Part shown: positions 1 to 10,380 of the stretch, piece after piece
Numbering within the stretch: position 1 is the stretch's first letter
Layout: the number at the start of each line of letters is the position of its first letter
Position numbers and translations under genes: made by a program
Notes under the pieces: model-generated
Seen by the model: only the letters and a program-made list of their open reading frames with translations
The model's database searches: none
Told to the model about the DNA's origin: nothing
Source of the DNA: Pelobates cultripes
Taxonomy: Eukaryota > Chordata > Amphibia > Anura > Pelobatidae
Length of the DNA: 64,000 bases
Direction: 5' to 3'
NCBI GenBank assembly: GCA_933207985.1
Contig: OW240914.1
Location: 285,317,751 to 285,381,750, forward strand

Positions 1-486
1 CAAAGCCCAAACATGCACAGAATTAACATCAGCCATCCGGAGCATTTGTTTTAGGTTGACTAATGACTTCTCAATGAAGCTGCCGATAACTGTAGTGCAA
101 GAAGTTCCCTGGCACCACCCCAGTGTAAGTAGTTAAACATTTTGACAACTTACAAATAAAATGAGAACTCTGAGAACGGACAAAAGCTTGGAGAAACTTA
201 ATAGCTTGCGCTTCGGTAAATCCCCGCTCAGGTCTCAAAATCACTTTTGCTCACTTGTGCCATTACAGAGAGACCATATTTGAAGCATATTAGACTGGTC
301 CCACCCGTACGGGCAGTCCAGAATTGAAATGCCAACAAGTTCCCTTTGCACGAGAGATACAGCAACCCTAGACAATCGTTTCGGCCTTCTTTGGGCCTCC
401 TCAGTGCAGTGTAGCTGATATCACTCTAGGCACAGTGAGCACGGGGTCCATGTCTGGATTAGCCTTTTAACTTGGGGAGAGCCAAG
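1..486. other. Intergenic or intronic DNA with one half of a direct repeat
   Basis: No coding potential was recognised. Positions about 157-240 recur, diverged, at about 1115-1200 on the same strand (shared core gacaaaagcttggagaaact), on the far side of the MITE at 491-1090. This segment is probably intron of the PCYOX1L gene whose last exon follows, or an older repeat. Confidence 0.5.
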
Positions 487-490
487 TTAA

Positions 491-1090
491 TGGATCACTA
501 TAGGGTCAGGAACACAAACATGTATTCCTGACCCTATAGTGTTAACACCACCATCTAGCCCCCCTGGGCCCCTCATGCCTTCATAATTATAGTTGAAATC
601 TTACTGTATTCAAGCCTGAAGCTGTAGATCTGCATGCTGTTTGCCTCAAAAAAACAACAAAAAACCAACAGTCTGCTGACATCATCAGAAGTGGTAGCCT
701 GATCCAATCACAATGCTTCTCCATAGGATTGTCTGAGAATGACAAGGAGGCAGATCAGGGGCAGAACCAGCATGATTCAAAAACAGCCCTGGCCAATCAG
801 CATCTCCTCATAGAGATGAATTGAATCAATGAATCTCTATGAGGAAAGTTCAGTGTCTGCATGCAGAGGGAGGAGATACTGAATGTTTGGATGCATTTTA
901 GGCAGCCACGACCCTGGAAGGATCTCTAACAGCCATCTGAGGAGTGGCCAGTGAAGTTATCACTAGGCTGTAATTTAAACACTGCATTTTCTCTGAAAAG
1001 ACCGTTTACAGCAAAAAGCCTAAAGGTAATGATTCTACTCACCAGAACAAAGTCAATAAGCTGTAGTTGTTCTGGTGACTATAGTGTCCC
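491..1090. mobile_element. T2/Kolobok-like MITE
   Basis: The element is flanked by TTAA at 487-490 and 1091-1094. The left end carries a short hairpin (cactatagggtcagg paired with cctgaccctatagtg, about 496-541). The right end carries ccagaacaa...ttgttctgg followed by ctatagtgtccc. Its body (cctcatagagatgaattgaa, tctatgaggaa) is shared with copies at 8160, 8904 and 60400. It has no open frame and is non-autonomous. Confidence 0.75.
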
Positions 1091-1094
1091 TTAA

Positions 1095-1724
1095 TGGATT
1101 GCAACAAAAACAAAGAATTTTAGAATTCTGAGAATGGACAAAAGCTTAGAGAAACTTAATAACTTGCCCTTCAGTATATCACCGCTCAGGTCTCAAAACC
1201 ATTTAACAGTTTGACAACTTACCTGGTGTCTGATGCTGGGGTCACCACCTCCATTGAGGGCTGGAAACTCCTACATGGGGATCTTCTGTGTTAAGCCCTG
1301 CTATGTAGAGCTGGCTCATTGACAGTGTCAGCTGGGCACTCTCAACCAATGAGATATGCCATGCAACAATGGGCTAGCTCAGAGCAGAGAGCTACCCACT
1401 TTCAGTGGAGGAAGGATCAAGTGCCCAGCAGGCCCACACATAATTTTCAAATCTAAATCACTATTTTTGTGAAGGTAAGGGGCACCAGAGCAGTCCTGGC
1501 ACCATAACCATTTAGCATGTTTCTTTAAATAAACTGCTTAATGCATTGTAAATGGGAGAGTTCCATATGCCCCATTAAAGCGGATACTATTATCTCATCA
1601 AACAGAAAATTGATGAGACCCCTGGTCATTAAAAGGGATACACCAGTGGATATATCATAGTGACTGTGTGTACTTGGACTTAATTGTAGAAGTTAAAATA
1701 AAAACAGTAGAAGCAGTCTGTTAC
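1095..1724. repeat. Interspersed repeat sequence, unclassified
   Basis: The stretch opens with the second half of the direct repeat noted at 157-240. It continues with sequence resembling MITE interiors (tggctcattgacagtgtcagctgggc). No gene was recognised. Confidence 0.35.
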
Positions 1725-2066
1725 CTACTCCAATGCTGCCACCTGTGCACACAACCCTTCAATAAATAGATATACAGGGATGCCGTATGTAGAAGGGAAT
1801 ATATTTGTCACATGTCCAATAAAACTATCTATGTGTACCCTATCATGGCCAGCATTAAGATTTTCAGCAATTTGAGCTACAGTAGATTTTCTGTTTGACT
1901 GACTGGTTAGCCTTCGCTCCCTACTTGTATCAATGAGCCTTGGGCACCCATGACCCTGAAGCCAGTTCACTGGTTGTCCTTCCTTGCACCACTTTTGGTA
2001 GGTGCTAACTACTGCATACTGGGAACACCCTACAAGATTTGTCGTTTTGGATATGATCTGGCCCAA
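1725..2066 (-). pseudogene. Tc1-like transposase, N-terminal fragment
   Basis: The 113-residue frame contains a Tc1-type helix-turn-helix stretch (LVGCSQYAVVSTYQKW), then a basic linker with G-H-G-C-P-R-L-I-D and a second putative DNA-binding segment (TVAQIAENLNAG). The DDE catalytic domain is absent, so this is a 5' remnant. A second remnant of the same family starts at 18497 on the minus strand and shares the LVGCS(Q/W)YA segment. It has no host function and lies in sequence upstream of the PCYOX1L last exon. Confidence 0.7.
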
Positions 2067-2786
2067 TCATCTAGCCATAACTATTTGGCCCATGTCAACG
2101 TCACAGTATATGTGCAATCCATATTTAATTTCTAGTAAGCAATTGACTCATGTTTAACTCACTAGTGGCAGTTTGCTTTGCTACATTAAGCCTTGCGGTG
2201 TTATCTTGTTACCTTGTTGTAAAATGTCCATTGCTCTTTATGATCTTTGCTTAACATATTTCACTTCACTGTGAGCTATTTCTTTGTTTTGTCAATCTCT
2301 GTTTTATTAAGATGTTAGCATGAAACATACAAAGCATAATGTAAAATCAGAATTTAACAGCTTGATATACAATTCGAGTCATTTTAATTTCTGGATGATA
2401 AAACCATCCCATTTTTTAAATGGAATGAAAGGAATAAAAGAACAGGTAGCAGTACGAATGGTAGCATTGGCATAATTAGATTAGATTAGGTGATTAAGGA
2501 AGGCTAACAGATCTCTGTTAACCATCTTTAGACATGTACTGCAGGTAGCAATTTATGCATCAGACAGCAGAGGGCGCTGAACACTACTTCTTGCACGCAT
2601 TTTAAATTGTACATGATTGTGTAATATTTGAACTTTCTTGAATGTTGAAATAATTAGCAGTAATAGTTACAATGTTTATGTATTTACAATTAATAATTTG
2701 TGTAACAGTATTGATTTTCTGTATGTACTACATTGTTTCTATCTACCTTTGTTACACCGGTCGTTTTATTTCTGCTTCCATTGCAG
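2067..2786 (+). other. PCYOX1L intron, 3' part with splice acceptor
   Basis: AT-rich unique sequence ends in a polypyrimidine tract (cgttttatttctgcttcc) and a CAG acceptor at 2784-2786. An apparent in-frame methionine at 2672 lies upstream of this acceptor and is not thought to be coding. The first 38 codons of that open frame are hydrophobic intron translation. Confidence 0.7.
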
Positions 2787-3454
2787 AGAAGAAACCCCTT
2801 TATGAAGTCCTTTATGATCAAGAAGGGGCCCTTGGTTCAGAATTCTATGATCTTGTGATTGTGGCTGCTCCTCTCCACAAGACTGGATACGCTATCTCAT
2901 TTCGTAATTTTCAGCCTCCTCTCCAGCTACCGATAGATTCCTACCATCGTGTTGTGTCATCCATTGTTCATGGCTACCTCAATTCATCTTATTTTGGCTT
3001 CACCGACCCAAAGCTTTTTCCGTTCTCCAGCATTCTTTCCACGGACAGCCCAGACTCGTTCTATCACAGCCTAGAAAACCTGTGCCCCATCAACGTCACT
3101 GTTGGTTTTCGAAGGAAGCCCCCACAGGAAGCTGCAGTCTGGAGAGTGCTGTCACCACGACCTCTGGAAAGACGGGAACTAAAAACTCTTTTTAAGTCCT
3201 ACTACTCAGTACAGGTAATAGAATGGCAGGCATTCCCGAGCTATGGATCCACAGGCTCTTCACGGACTTTGCCTCCCATTATTCTTCACGATGGCCTTTA
3301 TTACTCAAGTGGTGTTGAGTGGGCTGCTACCTCTGTGGAAATGAGTGCTGTGGCTGCTAAAAATGTGGCCTTGTTAGCATTCAATCGTTGGTTTGAACTA
3401 ACTGAAAAAATAGACCAGCAAGATTTGTTACATAAACTAAAAACTGAATTGTAA
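2787..3454 (+). CDS. PCYOX1L: Prenylcysteine oxidase 1-like, terminal coding exon
   Basis: This is the last coding exon of an FAD-dependent prenylcysteine oxidase family protein. The family cleaves the thioether of prenylated cysteines; the PCYOX1L product itself is less studied. About 222 residues are seen, starting KKPLYEVLYDQ after the acceptor at 2786 and ending with KLKTEL and a TAA stop at 3452-3454. Family hallmarks are HGYLNSSYFGF, the PQEAAVWRV block, the LKTLFKSYYSVQ block and the near-terminal VAAKNVALLAFNRW. These resemble PCYOX1L more than PCYOX1. The codon across the junction is split after its first base; an alternative AG two bases on is possible. The upstream exons with the N-terminal FAD-binding fold are outside the window. 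The tail-to-tail neighbour IL17B matches the human 5q32 arrangement and supports the name. Confidence 0.93.
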
Positions 3455-3970
3455 GAATAGATTTCCTTTGTGATGTTCATGTCCATAATAGAGTATCAAA
3501 GCACATTAAGGCTAACACTGGAATAGACACAGCATCAAGCACATATCTCGCCACTTTAATTACTGTACAGAAGAACAACGTTGATTACACTGAAACTGGA
3601 TCAGGGAAATGGAAGTCTTCAAAAGTGTCTTTTGATCACTCTACAGGCAGCTCATTTAAAAGGAACAACCCATGTCACCCCCTTGTCACTGCCCATAACA
3701 TGATTGTTACAAAACTATCTTTTTTTTTAAAATGCATATCATATTGCAGCTTTAATTAGATCACATTTTAATTAAGACTTCAGATATTACATAGGAAAAG
3801 ATGTAATCTTAATGAAGATGCAGCTCATACAATTCTAAGTAGAACTTTGTGTCTGTTTGTATTATGTGAGAAAAAGCAAAATGTATATTAGCCATTCCTG
3901 TCCATCAACACAGTAAAATGGGACGTAAAATTCATTTGACCCATTCAGCTCAATAATAAATAAAGCCTAA
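3455..3970 (+). other. PCYOX1L: PCYOX1L 3' UTR
   Basis: Non-repetitive AT-rich sequence follows the stop codon. Overlapping AATAAA hexamers at 3955-3960 and 3959-3964 are the first good poly(A) signals, about 500 bases after the stop. The exact cleavage site is not determined. Confidence 0.55.
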
Positions 3971-4693
3971 TAGATCGGCATCCATAGCTGCATTGAACTA
4001 AAAGTCATGCTGCACTTAATGTATTGTTAGAAAAAGGCCAAAAGGCCTGGGAACTTAACCATGCTCCCATTGAGCCATAGATCATATTCAGAAAGATGGT
4101 TGATGATGATGAATTAGTCCCTATCTTACCTTAATATATATATTTAAAAAGGACACATTTTGGGGAAAATACTTTGCAGCCAAATTTTGCCAAGAATTAT
4201 GTAAACTTGACCTAATCTATTAGCAGTTGTCAACACCGCTCTAAACTATTAATCAAATGTCCAAAGGATAATGAAATATCCAAATGAAGTATAATGGTTC
4301 ATAATGTAAGCATCAACTATTTATATATCAATGTAATTATTTAATTTTTAGTGAAAGGGGTCAACTTGTTCCTCTGATAATATTTTTTGTTTGTTTGTGC
4401 TAAAAATGTTTTGTTAAAATGTACTAAGTAAGTTAATATTCCTTAGTATGATGGTTTATTCCATTAGACCATTCATCAACAATCATATCTAAAGGGAAAC
4501 TAAAGGCACCTAGACCACTTCATCTCAATTAAGTAGTCTGGGTGCAGACCCCTGCCGTTTTAGCCCTGCAATGTAAAATCTTGCTGTTTCCAGTAGATAT
4601 AGCAGTGTTAAACACAGCTCTAATGGCTGTCGTCTGGCATCCACTAGAGGTGCTTCCACACTCATAACTGATTTTGCTTCAATTATGTCATGT
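3971..4693. other. Intergenic, no feature seen
   Basis: AT-rich sequence between the PCYOX1L poly(A) signal and the MITE at 4698. Positions about 4495-4560 (gaaactaaaggcacctagaccacttcatctcaa) resemble a diverged MITE end. Nothing else was recognised. Confidence 0.45.
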
Positions 4694-4697
4694 TTAA

Positions 4698-5342
4698 AGG
4701 ACCACTATAGTGCCAGGAAAACATACTCATTTTCCTGGCACTATAGTGCCCTGAGGGTGCCCCCACCCTCAGGGACCCCCTCCCGCCCGGCTCTGGAAAG
4801 GGGAAAGGGTTAAAAACGTACCTTTTTCCAGCGCTGGGCGGGGAGCTCTCTGCCTCCTCTCCTCCTCCGTTACGCCCCGCCGGCTGAATGCGCACGCGCG
4901 GCAAGAGCTGCGCGCGCATTCAGCCGGTCTCATAGGAAAGCATTTACAATGCTTTTCTATGGACGCTGGCGTGCTCTCACTGTGAAAATCACAGTGAGAA
5001 GCACGCAAGCGCCTCTAGTGGCTGTCAATGAGACAGCCACTAGAGGAAATAGGGGGAAGGCTTAGGGGGAAGGCTTAACCCATTGACATAGCAATTTTTT
5101 CGTTACTTGGAATCAAGCACGAGACAAAGCTCTGGCGGAGATAGGATTGAAAATTCTATAAAAAACAAAGACCTAGCAATATTGAGCTTACCGGGAAGTG
5201 AGGAGGGTCTTCCTCATACATGCACTCCTTGCAATGGAGAAGCTCAATACGTCTGTTGCCAGGGGAAACGCAGCACATACAGATTCCTACCAACATGACA
5301 ACTTCAAATCACTGAAGTGGTCATGGTGGTTGGAGTAACCCT
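4698..5342. mobile_element. T2/Kolobok-like MITE
   Basis: TTAA flanks at 4694-4697 and 5343-5346. The left terminus is aggaccactatagtgccagg, with a local hairpin (tgccaggaaaa...ttttcctggca). The interior has the palindromic ctctagtggctgtc / gacagccactagagg pair near 5010-5045, shared by most copies here. It is GC-rich compared with its surroundings and non-coding. Confidence 0.75.
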
Positions 5343-5346
5343 TTAA

Positions 5347-6151
5347 TTTGTAAGGCATACATTTCTATATATTTTCATACAGACCAGTTATTTATGAGAT
5401 GTCAATATATTGTGCACGGTTGTCAAATCATCTGGCAGTAGATACTGTTGTTGTTGTTCTTATTTTATGAACTTGTTTGTCTTGGAATTAATGAAGCTGT
5501 GAGGCTTGAGAAAATAAAATGCCACATTTCGTTTTTTAAATATATTCTCTGCCGCAATTTATAAAAAACATCTGTAATGAAAAGCTGCAGTGCAAAGAGA
5601 ATTCTTCTTGTGATCCGTGTAGTGAAACACTCACTTACTGTCTACATAATCAGCTGAATGACTCCCATATTTCTGCTTCGTGATGTTTTTCACCGTCTTC
5701 GGTACATTATGATGACTAAACCACCTTAGTTGGAACATATAGAGCTGGATGTGTCGTGTATTACTCTGCCCTCTTTTGGTCATGTATAGTTACGTGCTAC
5801 TGTCCAAATATTAAAAAAAAAAATTCTATTGTTTTTTTTATGAGCTATTTTAATTAATTTATTGTCAACAAACTCCACCACTTCTCTAAAGTTTTTTTTA
5901 AAATTTTTTAATTTTGAGTTGGAGAGAACATTTTGTTTATTTATTGTTCTAGACTGTTGCCAATGTCTCATTTGACTTACGTAAGTTTACAATTCATTGT
6001 CACATTTGTAACTTTTCATAGTCTGCAAATGCTTTGCATATTTCAATAAAGTCTCAAAATTTAAAAAATGTACCCCACCAACTGACATCTTGACAGTCCT
6101 GTGTACAATGTTATATTTATGTTTTAGAAGGATGCTGTATAAAACCTTCAT
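5347..6151. other. Intergenic, no feature seen
   Basis: AT-rich sequence without recognisable coding content or repeat structure beyond poly-A/T tracts around 5808-5920. Confidence 0.4.
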
Positions 6152-6155
6152 TTAA

Positions 6156-6568
6156 AGGGACACTGTAGGCAGCCAGACCACTTCAGCTAATTGAAGTGAT
6201 CTGGGTGCAGGGTCCCTTATGCACTTAGTTTACATTGTAGTTCTAAGTCTGCCCAAAGTGACTGTCTACCAGACAGCCACTAGAGGGCTTCCTGAATCGA
6301 AACAGACCCTTTGGTCCAGTTTCTGACGCTGAACGTCCACGCGCTCTGCATGAGGAAACCCAGTGTCAGATTCTTCCTCATAGGAAAGTATGGATTCGCA
6401 GGCCGCCAGAGGGGACGTAACATCAGTCCAGCGCAAAGGGACATCGGAGCTGGGAAAATGTAAGTAAAGGGTTTTTAACCCTTTATTTACACTTGGGGGA
6501 AGGGGAGAGGGCAGGGGGAGATATAGTGCCAGGAATACAGTTTTGTATTCCTGGCACTATAGTATTCC
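6156..6568. mobile_element. T2/Kolobok-like MITE
   Basis: TTAA flanks at 6152-6155 and 6569-6572. The left end is agggacactgtaggcagcc, followed by the accacttcagct...agtgatctgggtgca hairpin. The right end carries tgccaggaatac...gtattcctggca, then actatagtattcct. Non-coding. Confidence 0.78.
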
Positions 6569-6572
6569 TTTA

Positions 6573-8155
6573 AGAATAACAACAATGAAACCTGCTGATT
6601 CATAAAAACTGATCAGCTGTGAATTATGATTGGGAATGTCCAGTAACATCACAATTTGCAAGGGTCATACAGGGAGACCTTGTCTGGGTCTCTTCAGTCT
6701 CCCTGAGTGCAGTCTCAGAATCACTGCGGCTTAACGCTATCCCTCAGCTACGGGGATTTAAAGGGATCTGTACAGAGTTTAGTTGGAGTGCAGCATTTGG
6801 CTCACCTATCCGTCTGTGGCCACTCATATGACCTCAGCTGGTAGAGGGGCCCCAGGTGTGAACAGGGATTAAACCCTGCTCACACCAAAATGTTAAGACA
6901 TTCCAGTCTAATGACATCTTTGCGTTGCTACTGTGGAGGCTGCTGTGGAACATTCTGATGGGGTTAAGCATTGATGCTTAATATTATACACCTGCGTGGA
7001 ACAGCTCAGTACAATATTCAATTTTTAGGTTGTAGAATAACAAGTTTGCAGCCTGAATGTGTCCTAAAAACAATCTGCATCAGCCACATAATGTTACTGA
7101 ATTAGGATTCCAGAAAATACCATAGGAATAGTTTCAGCATCATGTAAAGAGGACTTTAGCTTTTTCGGGAGTAAAACAGGAACTAGATAGGTGTCTGTGC
7201 AAATGTGTGTGTTTGTGCACATATTTAATAATAATAATCATCATCATAAGTGAAGATTGAGTGGTTTATGGATGACTTTGGAAACCTTACATGGCATAAT
7301 ATTACCCATTATGCAGTTTATGTATCCATCATATTATGTGATATTTTAATTAGGATTAAAGTTATTTAGGGTTTCTCTAAACATACCATACCTGTCATGA
7401 ACGGCCCAAAGCTGGTGGGAGATTCACTCCTGGGCAGCAGTTGCTATTTGCTATGTCCTTAATCTAGTCCTAACCAAAATGATATACCTAGAGAGGAGAA
7501 GGGGAGAGAGATTTGCACTGTGAGTCAGCCCAGCTCCTGTCCTGTGTTAATGTCACTACCTTTCAGTTGTTTTTTTTTAGTATACACCATATGAAGAATA
7601 TTGTTAAGCGCTGCGGAATGAGTTGGGGCTATATAAATTCCAATAATAACAATAACTGCAGAGATCACTGTTGTGAAGAGTCATACGGTGATTCTGACCT
7701 GCCCCCATTATGCCTCTCCTGCAGCAGGATTAGGAGGGGGAGTATCTGTCAGAATGTGCACATTGGTTCAATCATTACAAACGGTTTATCCCAGCTCGTC
7801 TGTCTGTGAACCATCAATGGGTTTCTTTTCCTGTTTCATACATTTATATATACACCGGAACAAACTCATGATTTTCCTTGTTACATTCACTGCCAAATGG
7901 ATGTTGTACAAAAAGACCAGAGTCAGAATAAAAAATATAGTAATCTAATGGTTATACTCCGGGCCGAAATGGGAACAATAAGCAGCCCTGGAATAAAATT
8001 CTGTACTGGCCCAATAATGCATTACACCAGCATAGTGTCCAGATATAGAGGCGGAAAGCACTCATAGGGCTTTAAATTAAACAAAAGAGTAGATTTATTT
8101 TAAGCAGACGAGTATTTGCATATAATCAATCTATCAGTCCAATTACCTTGACATA
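6573..8155. other. Intergenic stretch with a SINE/LINE-tail-like fragment
   Basis: No gene was recognised. Around 7595-7655 the text ttgttaagcgctgcggaatg followed by ggctatataaattcc and an ATAATAAC tail matches a short conserved retroposon tail common in amphibians. A reverse-oriented relative lies near 49740-49800. The rest is unclassified. Confidence 0.4.
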
Positions 8156-8159
8156 TTAA

Positions 8160-8619
8160 GAAAAGTTTGGCAATGGGACTGAAATGGTGAACGTATGCTG
8201 TTGCACAGCTGTAAATAATCAGGTTATCTTGTTTAGTTTGAAGTCCTATGAGTGTGCTCTTCAAACTTGATCTCAGCCAATTGAATGCTTTCCAATAGGA
8301 AAGTATTGGGAGGCTATTGTTCATGCTTGGCAAAACGCTGTGCTGCGCCAATCAGCATCTCCTCCTAGAGAATCAATGTATCTCTATATGGAGCATGGCG
8401 ATGCTAAACATAAGTGCTGCGCACTGTGCAGCACTTGACTAGGAAGCACCTCCAGTGCCCATCTGAGTGACTAACACTACAGGAGTTCCTAGGCAGCATT
8501 GTAAACACTGCCTTTTCTCTGAAAAGGCAGCGTTTACAGTGATCAGCCTGCAGGGACAGGCTATAGACACTAAAACCAATACATTCAACTGTAGTGGTTC
8601 TAGTGACATTAGTGTTCAT
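8160..8619. mobile_element. T2/Kolobok-like MITE (inverted relative of the 8904 copy)
   Basis: TTAA at 8156-8159 and 8620-8623. It is homologous, in inverse orientation, to 8904-9385: both carry the caagataac / gttatcttg region, caatgctttcctat-type sequence, and the accactacagtt-type terminal hairpin. Shadow open frames on both strands are not genes. Confidence 0.7.
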
Positions 8620-8903
8620 TTAATAAGATGTCTTTCTCTCACTTGTCAATCAACTCTTTGGCATAGACTCCTGTGCTGAAAAACTAAGTTACATGGAGAG
8701 CAGGAGACACAGGCAGAGATGCCTCTTTTGTGTTTTTTATCCACTCTTAATTGACATCCATTTTACTGCATCTTTTCTCCCATGTTTCCCAAATGTGTGT
8801 CTTACAACCCTCTTGTGTGTCTCTTATAACCCCCCTTTGTGTATATTTTACAAAGGGGCTGGGAGGAAGGGACAAATGGGGGGCTAATGAGACTTCGTAT
8901 TAA

Positions 8904-9385
8904 AGGGACACTATAGTCACCAGAACTACTACAGTTTAATGTAGTGGTTCTGGTGTTTATAGCCTATCCCTGTAGGCTGAGCACTGTAAATGCTACATTT
9001 TCAGAGAAAAGGCAGTGTTTACATTGCTGCCTAGAAACATCTGTAGTGACAGTAAATGAGACAGCCACAAGAGATGCTTCCTAGTCCAGTGCTGCACAGT
9101 GTGCAGCACCTATGTTGAGCATCTCCACTCTCTGCATGGATGCAATGCATCTCTATGAGGAGATGCTGATCGGTGCGGTGAAGCACTGCGTTTTGCCACA
9201 CATGCGCAATAGCCTCCCAATGCTTTCCTATAGAGATTGAATTGGCGTTGACTGAGATCATCCAGTTGTCAGCCAAAGTGAAGAGCACACTCTTGTTACT
9301 TCAAACTAACAAGATAACGTAATTTTTTTTTTACTGCTCTGCAATAGCATACATTCACAATTTCAGTCCAATTACAAAACTTTCC
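8904..9385. mobile_element. T2/Kolobok-like MITE
   Basis: Starts agggacactatagtcaccag after TTAA at 8900-8903 and ends at TTAA 9386-9389. That TTAA is also the left flank of the next MITE, so one element inserted exactly at the target duplication of the other. Confidence 0.72.
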
Positions 9386-9389
9386 TTAA

Positions 9390-9808
9390 AGGACCACTAC
9401 AGGCACCTTCAGCTCAATGAAGTGGTCTGGGTGCCAGGCCCATCTAAGTTTAACCCTGCAGCTGTAAACATAGCAGTTTCAGAGAAACTGCTATGTTTAC
9501 ATTAGGGTTAATCCAGCCTCTAGTGGCTGTCTCATTGACAGCTGCTAGAGTCGCTTCCGCGCTTCTCACTGTGATTTTCACAGTGAGAAGGCGCCAGTGT
9601 TCATAGGAAAGCATTGAGAAATGCTTTCCTATGGACTGATTGAATGCGCACGGCTGATGACGTCGGAAGAGGGAAGAGAGTCCCCGGCGCTGAAGAAAGG
9701 TAAGAATTTAACCCCTTCCTCCCCCTAGAGCTCGGCGGGAGGGGGACCCTGAGGGTAGGGGGGACCCAAAGACCCTATAGAGCCAAGAAAACAAGTTATA
9801 GTGGTCCT
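9390..9808. mobile_element. T2/Kolobok-like MITE
   Basis: Left flank TTAA 9386-9389, right flank TTAA 9809-9812. Termini are aggaccactacaggcacc and ctatagagcc...tagtggtcct. It contains the cacttcagctcaatgaagtgg hairpin and the ctagtggctgtctcattgac motif. Confidence 0.75.
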
Positions 9809-9812
9809 TTAA

Positions 9813-10275
9813 TGTGTCAGGGTAGTTGTAGTGAAACATTGATTATATGCAAATGCACACCTGCTTACAACAAATCTGCTCTTTTGTTTATTTCTTTCAC
9901 GTTTGAGTGATAGTTTTGAGTTTTACGTTTTTTTTTCCCGCTTCCATATTTGCACACTATGCTGGCGCGATGCATTATGAGGCTGGTATAGAATTTTTTA
10001 CATTCCTGCTTTTCATTCCCAGTCCGGCCCTGCGTCTCTATGTGTCTATTTCTCCTCCGCAACCCTTCCTTCTTTCCCCAAGACACCTCTCGGTGTGTCT
10101 TTTTCTTTCCCCAATTCTTCTGTGTCTCATCCCCCCAACCACTCCTTGTGTGTCATGTCCCCCTAGCCTCTCCTTGTGTCTCAACCCTCCCTCAGCCCCT
10201 CCATGTGTCTCATTCCCCTCTCTCCCAGCCGCTCCATATGTCTACAGACCTTCTTGTTATGTGGCCGATCGCACT
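9813..10275. repeat. Pyrimidine-rich minisatellite-like stretch
   Basis: From about 10020 a degenerate tandem pattern of roughly 30 bases (ctccttgtgtctcatcccc) gives long low-complexity P/S/L-rich open frames on the plus strand. These are judged non-coding. Confidence 0.5.
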
Positions 10276-10380
10276 GCGGGTAGAGGAGCTTCTGTTTCCT
10301 CTCTGCGGTCTGACAGGAAGCACTCGCTGAAAGCACTTCCTGTCAGGCTGGGTAGAGAATACAGAAGCTCCTCTACCCGC
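10276..10380. repeat. 105-bp imperfect palindrome
   Basis: Outer arms gcgggtagaggagcttctg (10276-10294) and its exact complement at 10362-10380. A second nested pair lies inside: ctgacaggaag against cttcctgtcag. A foldback MITE or satellite fragment is likely; no TTAA flanks were seen. Confidence 0.65.

Noticed and set aside
2672..2786. Hydrophobic N-terminus of the PCYOX1L open frame
   Set aside because: It precedes a strong splice acceptor and is intron translation, not a signal peptide.
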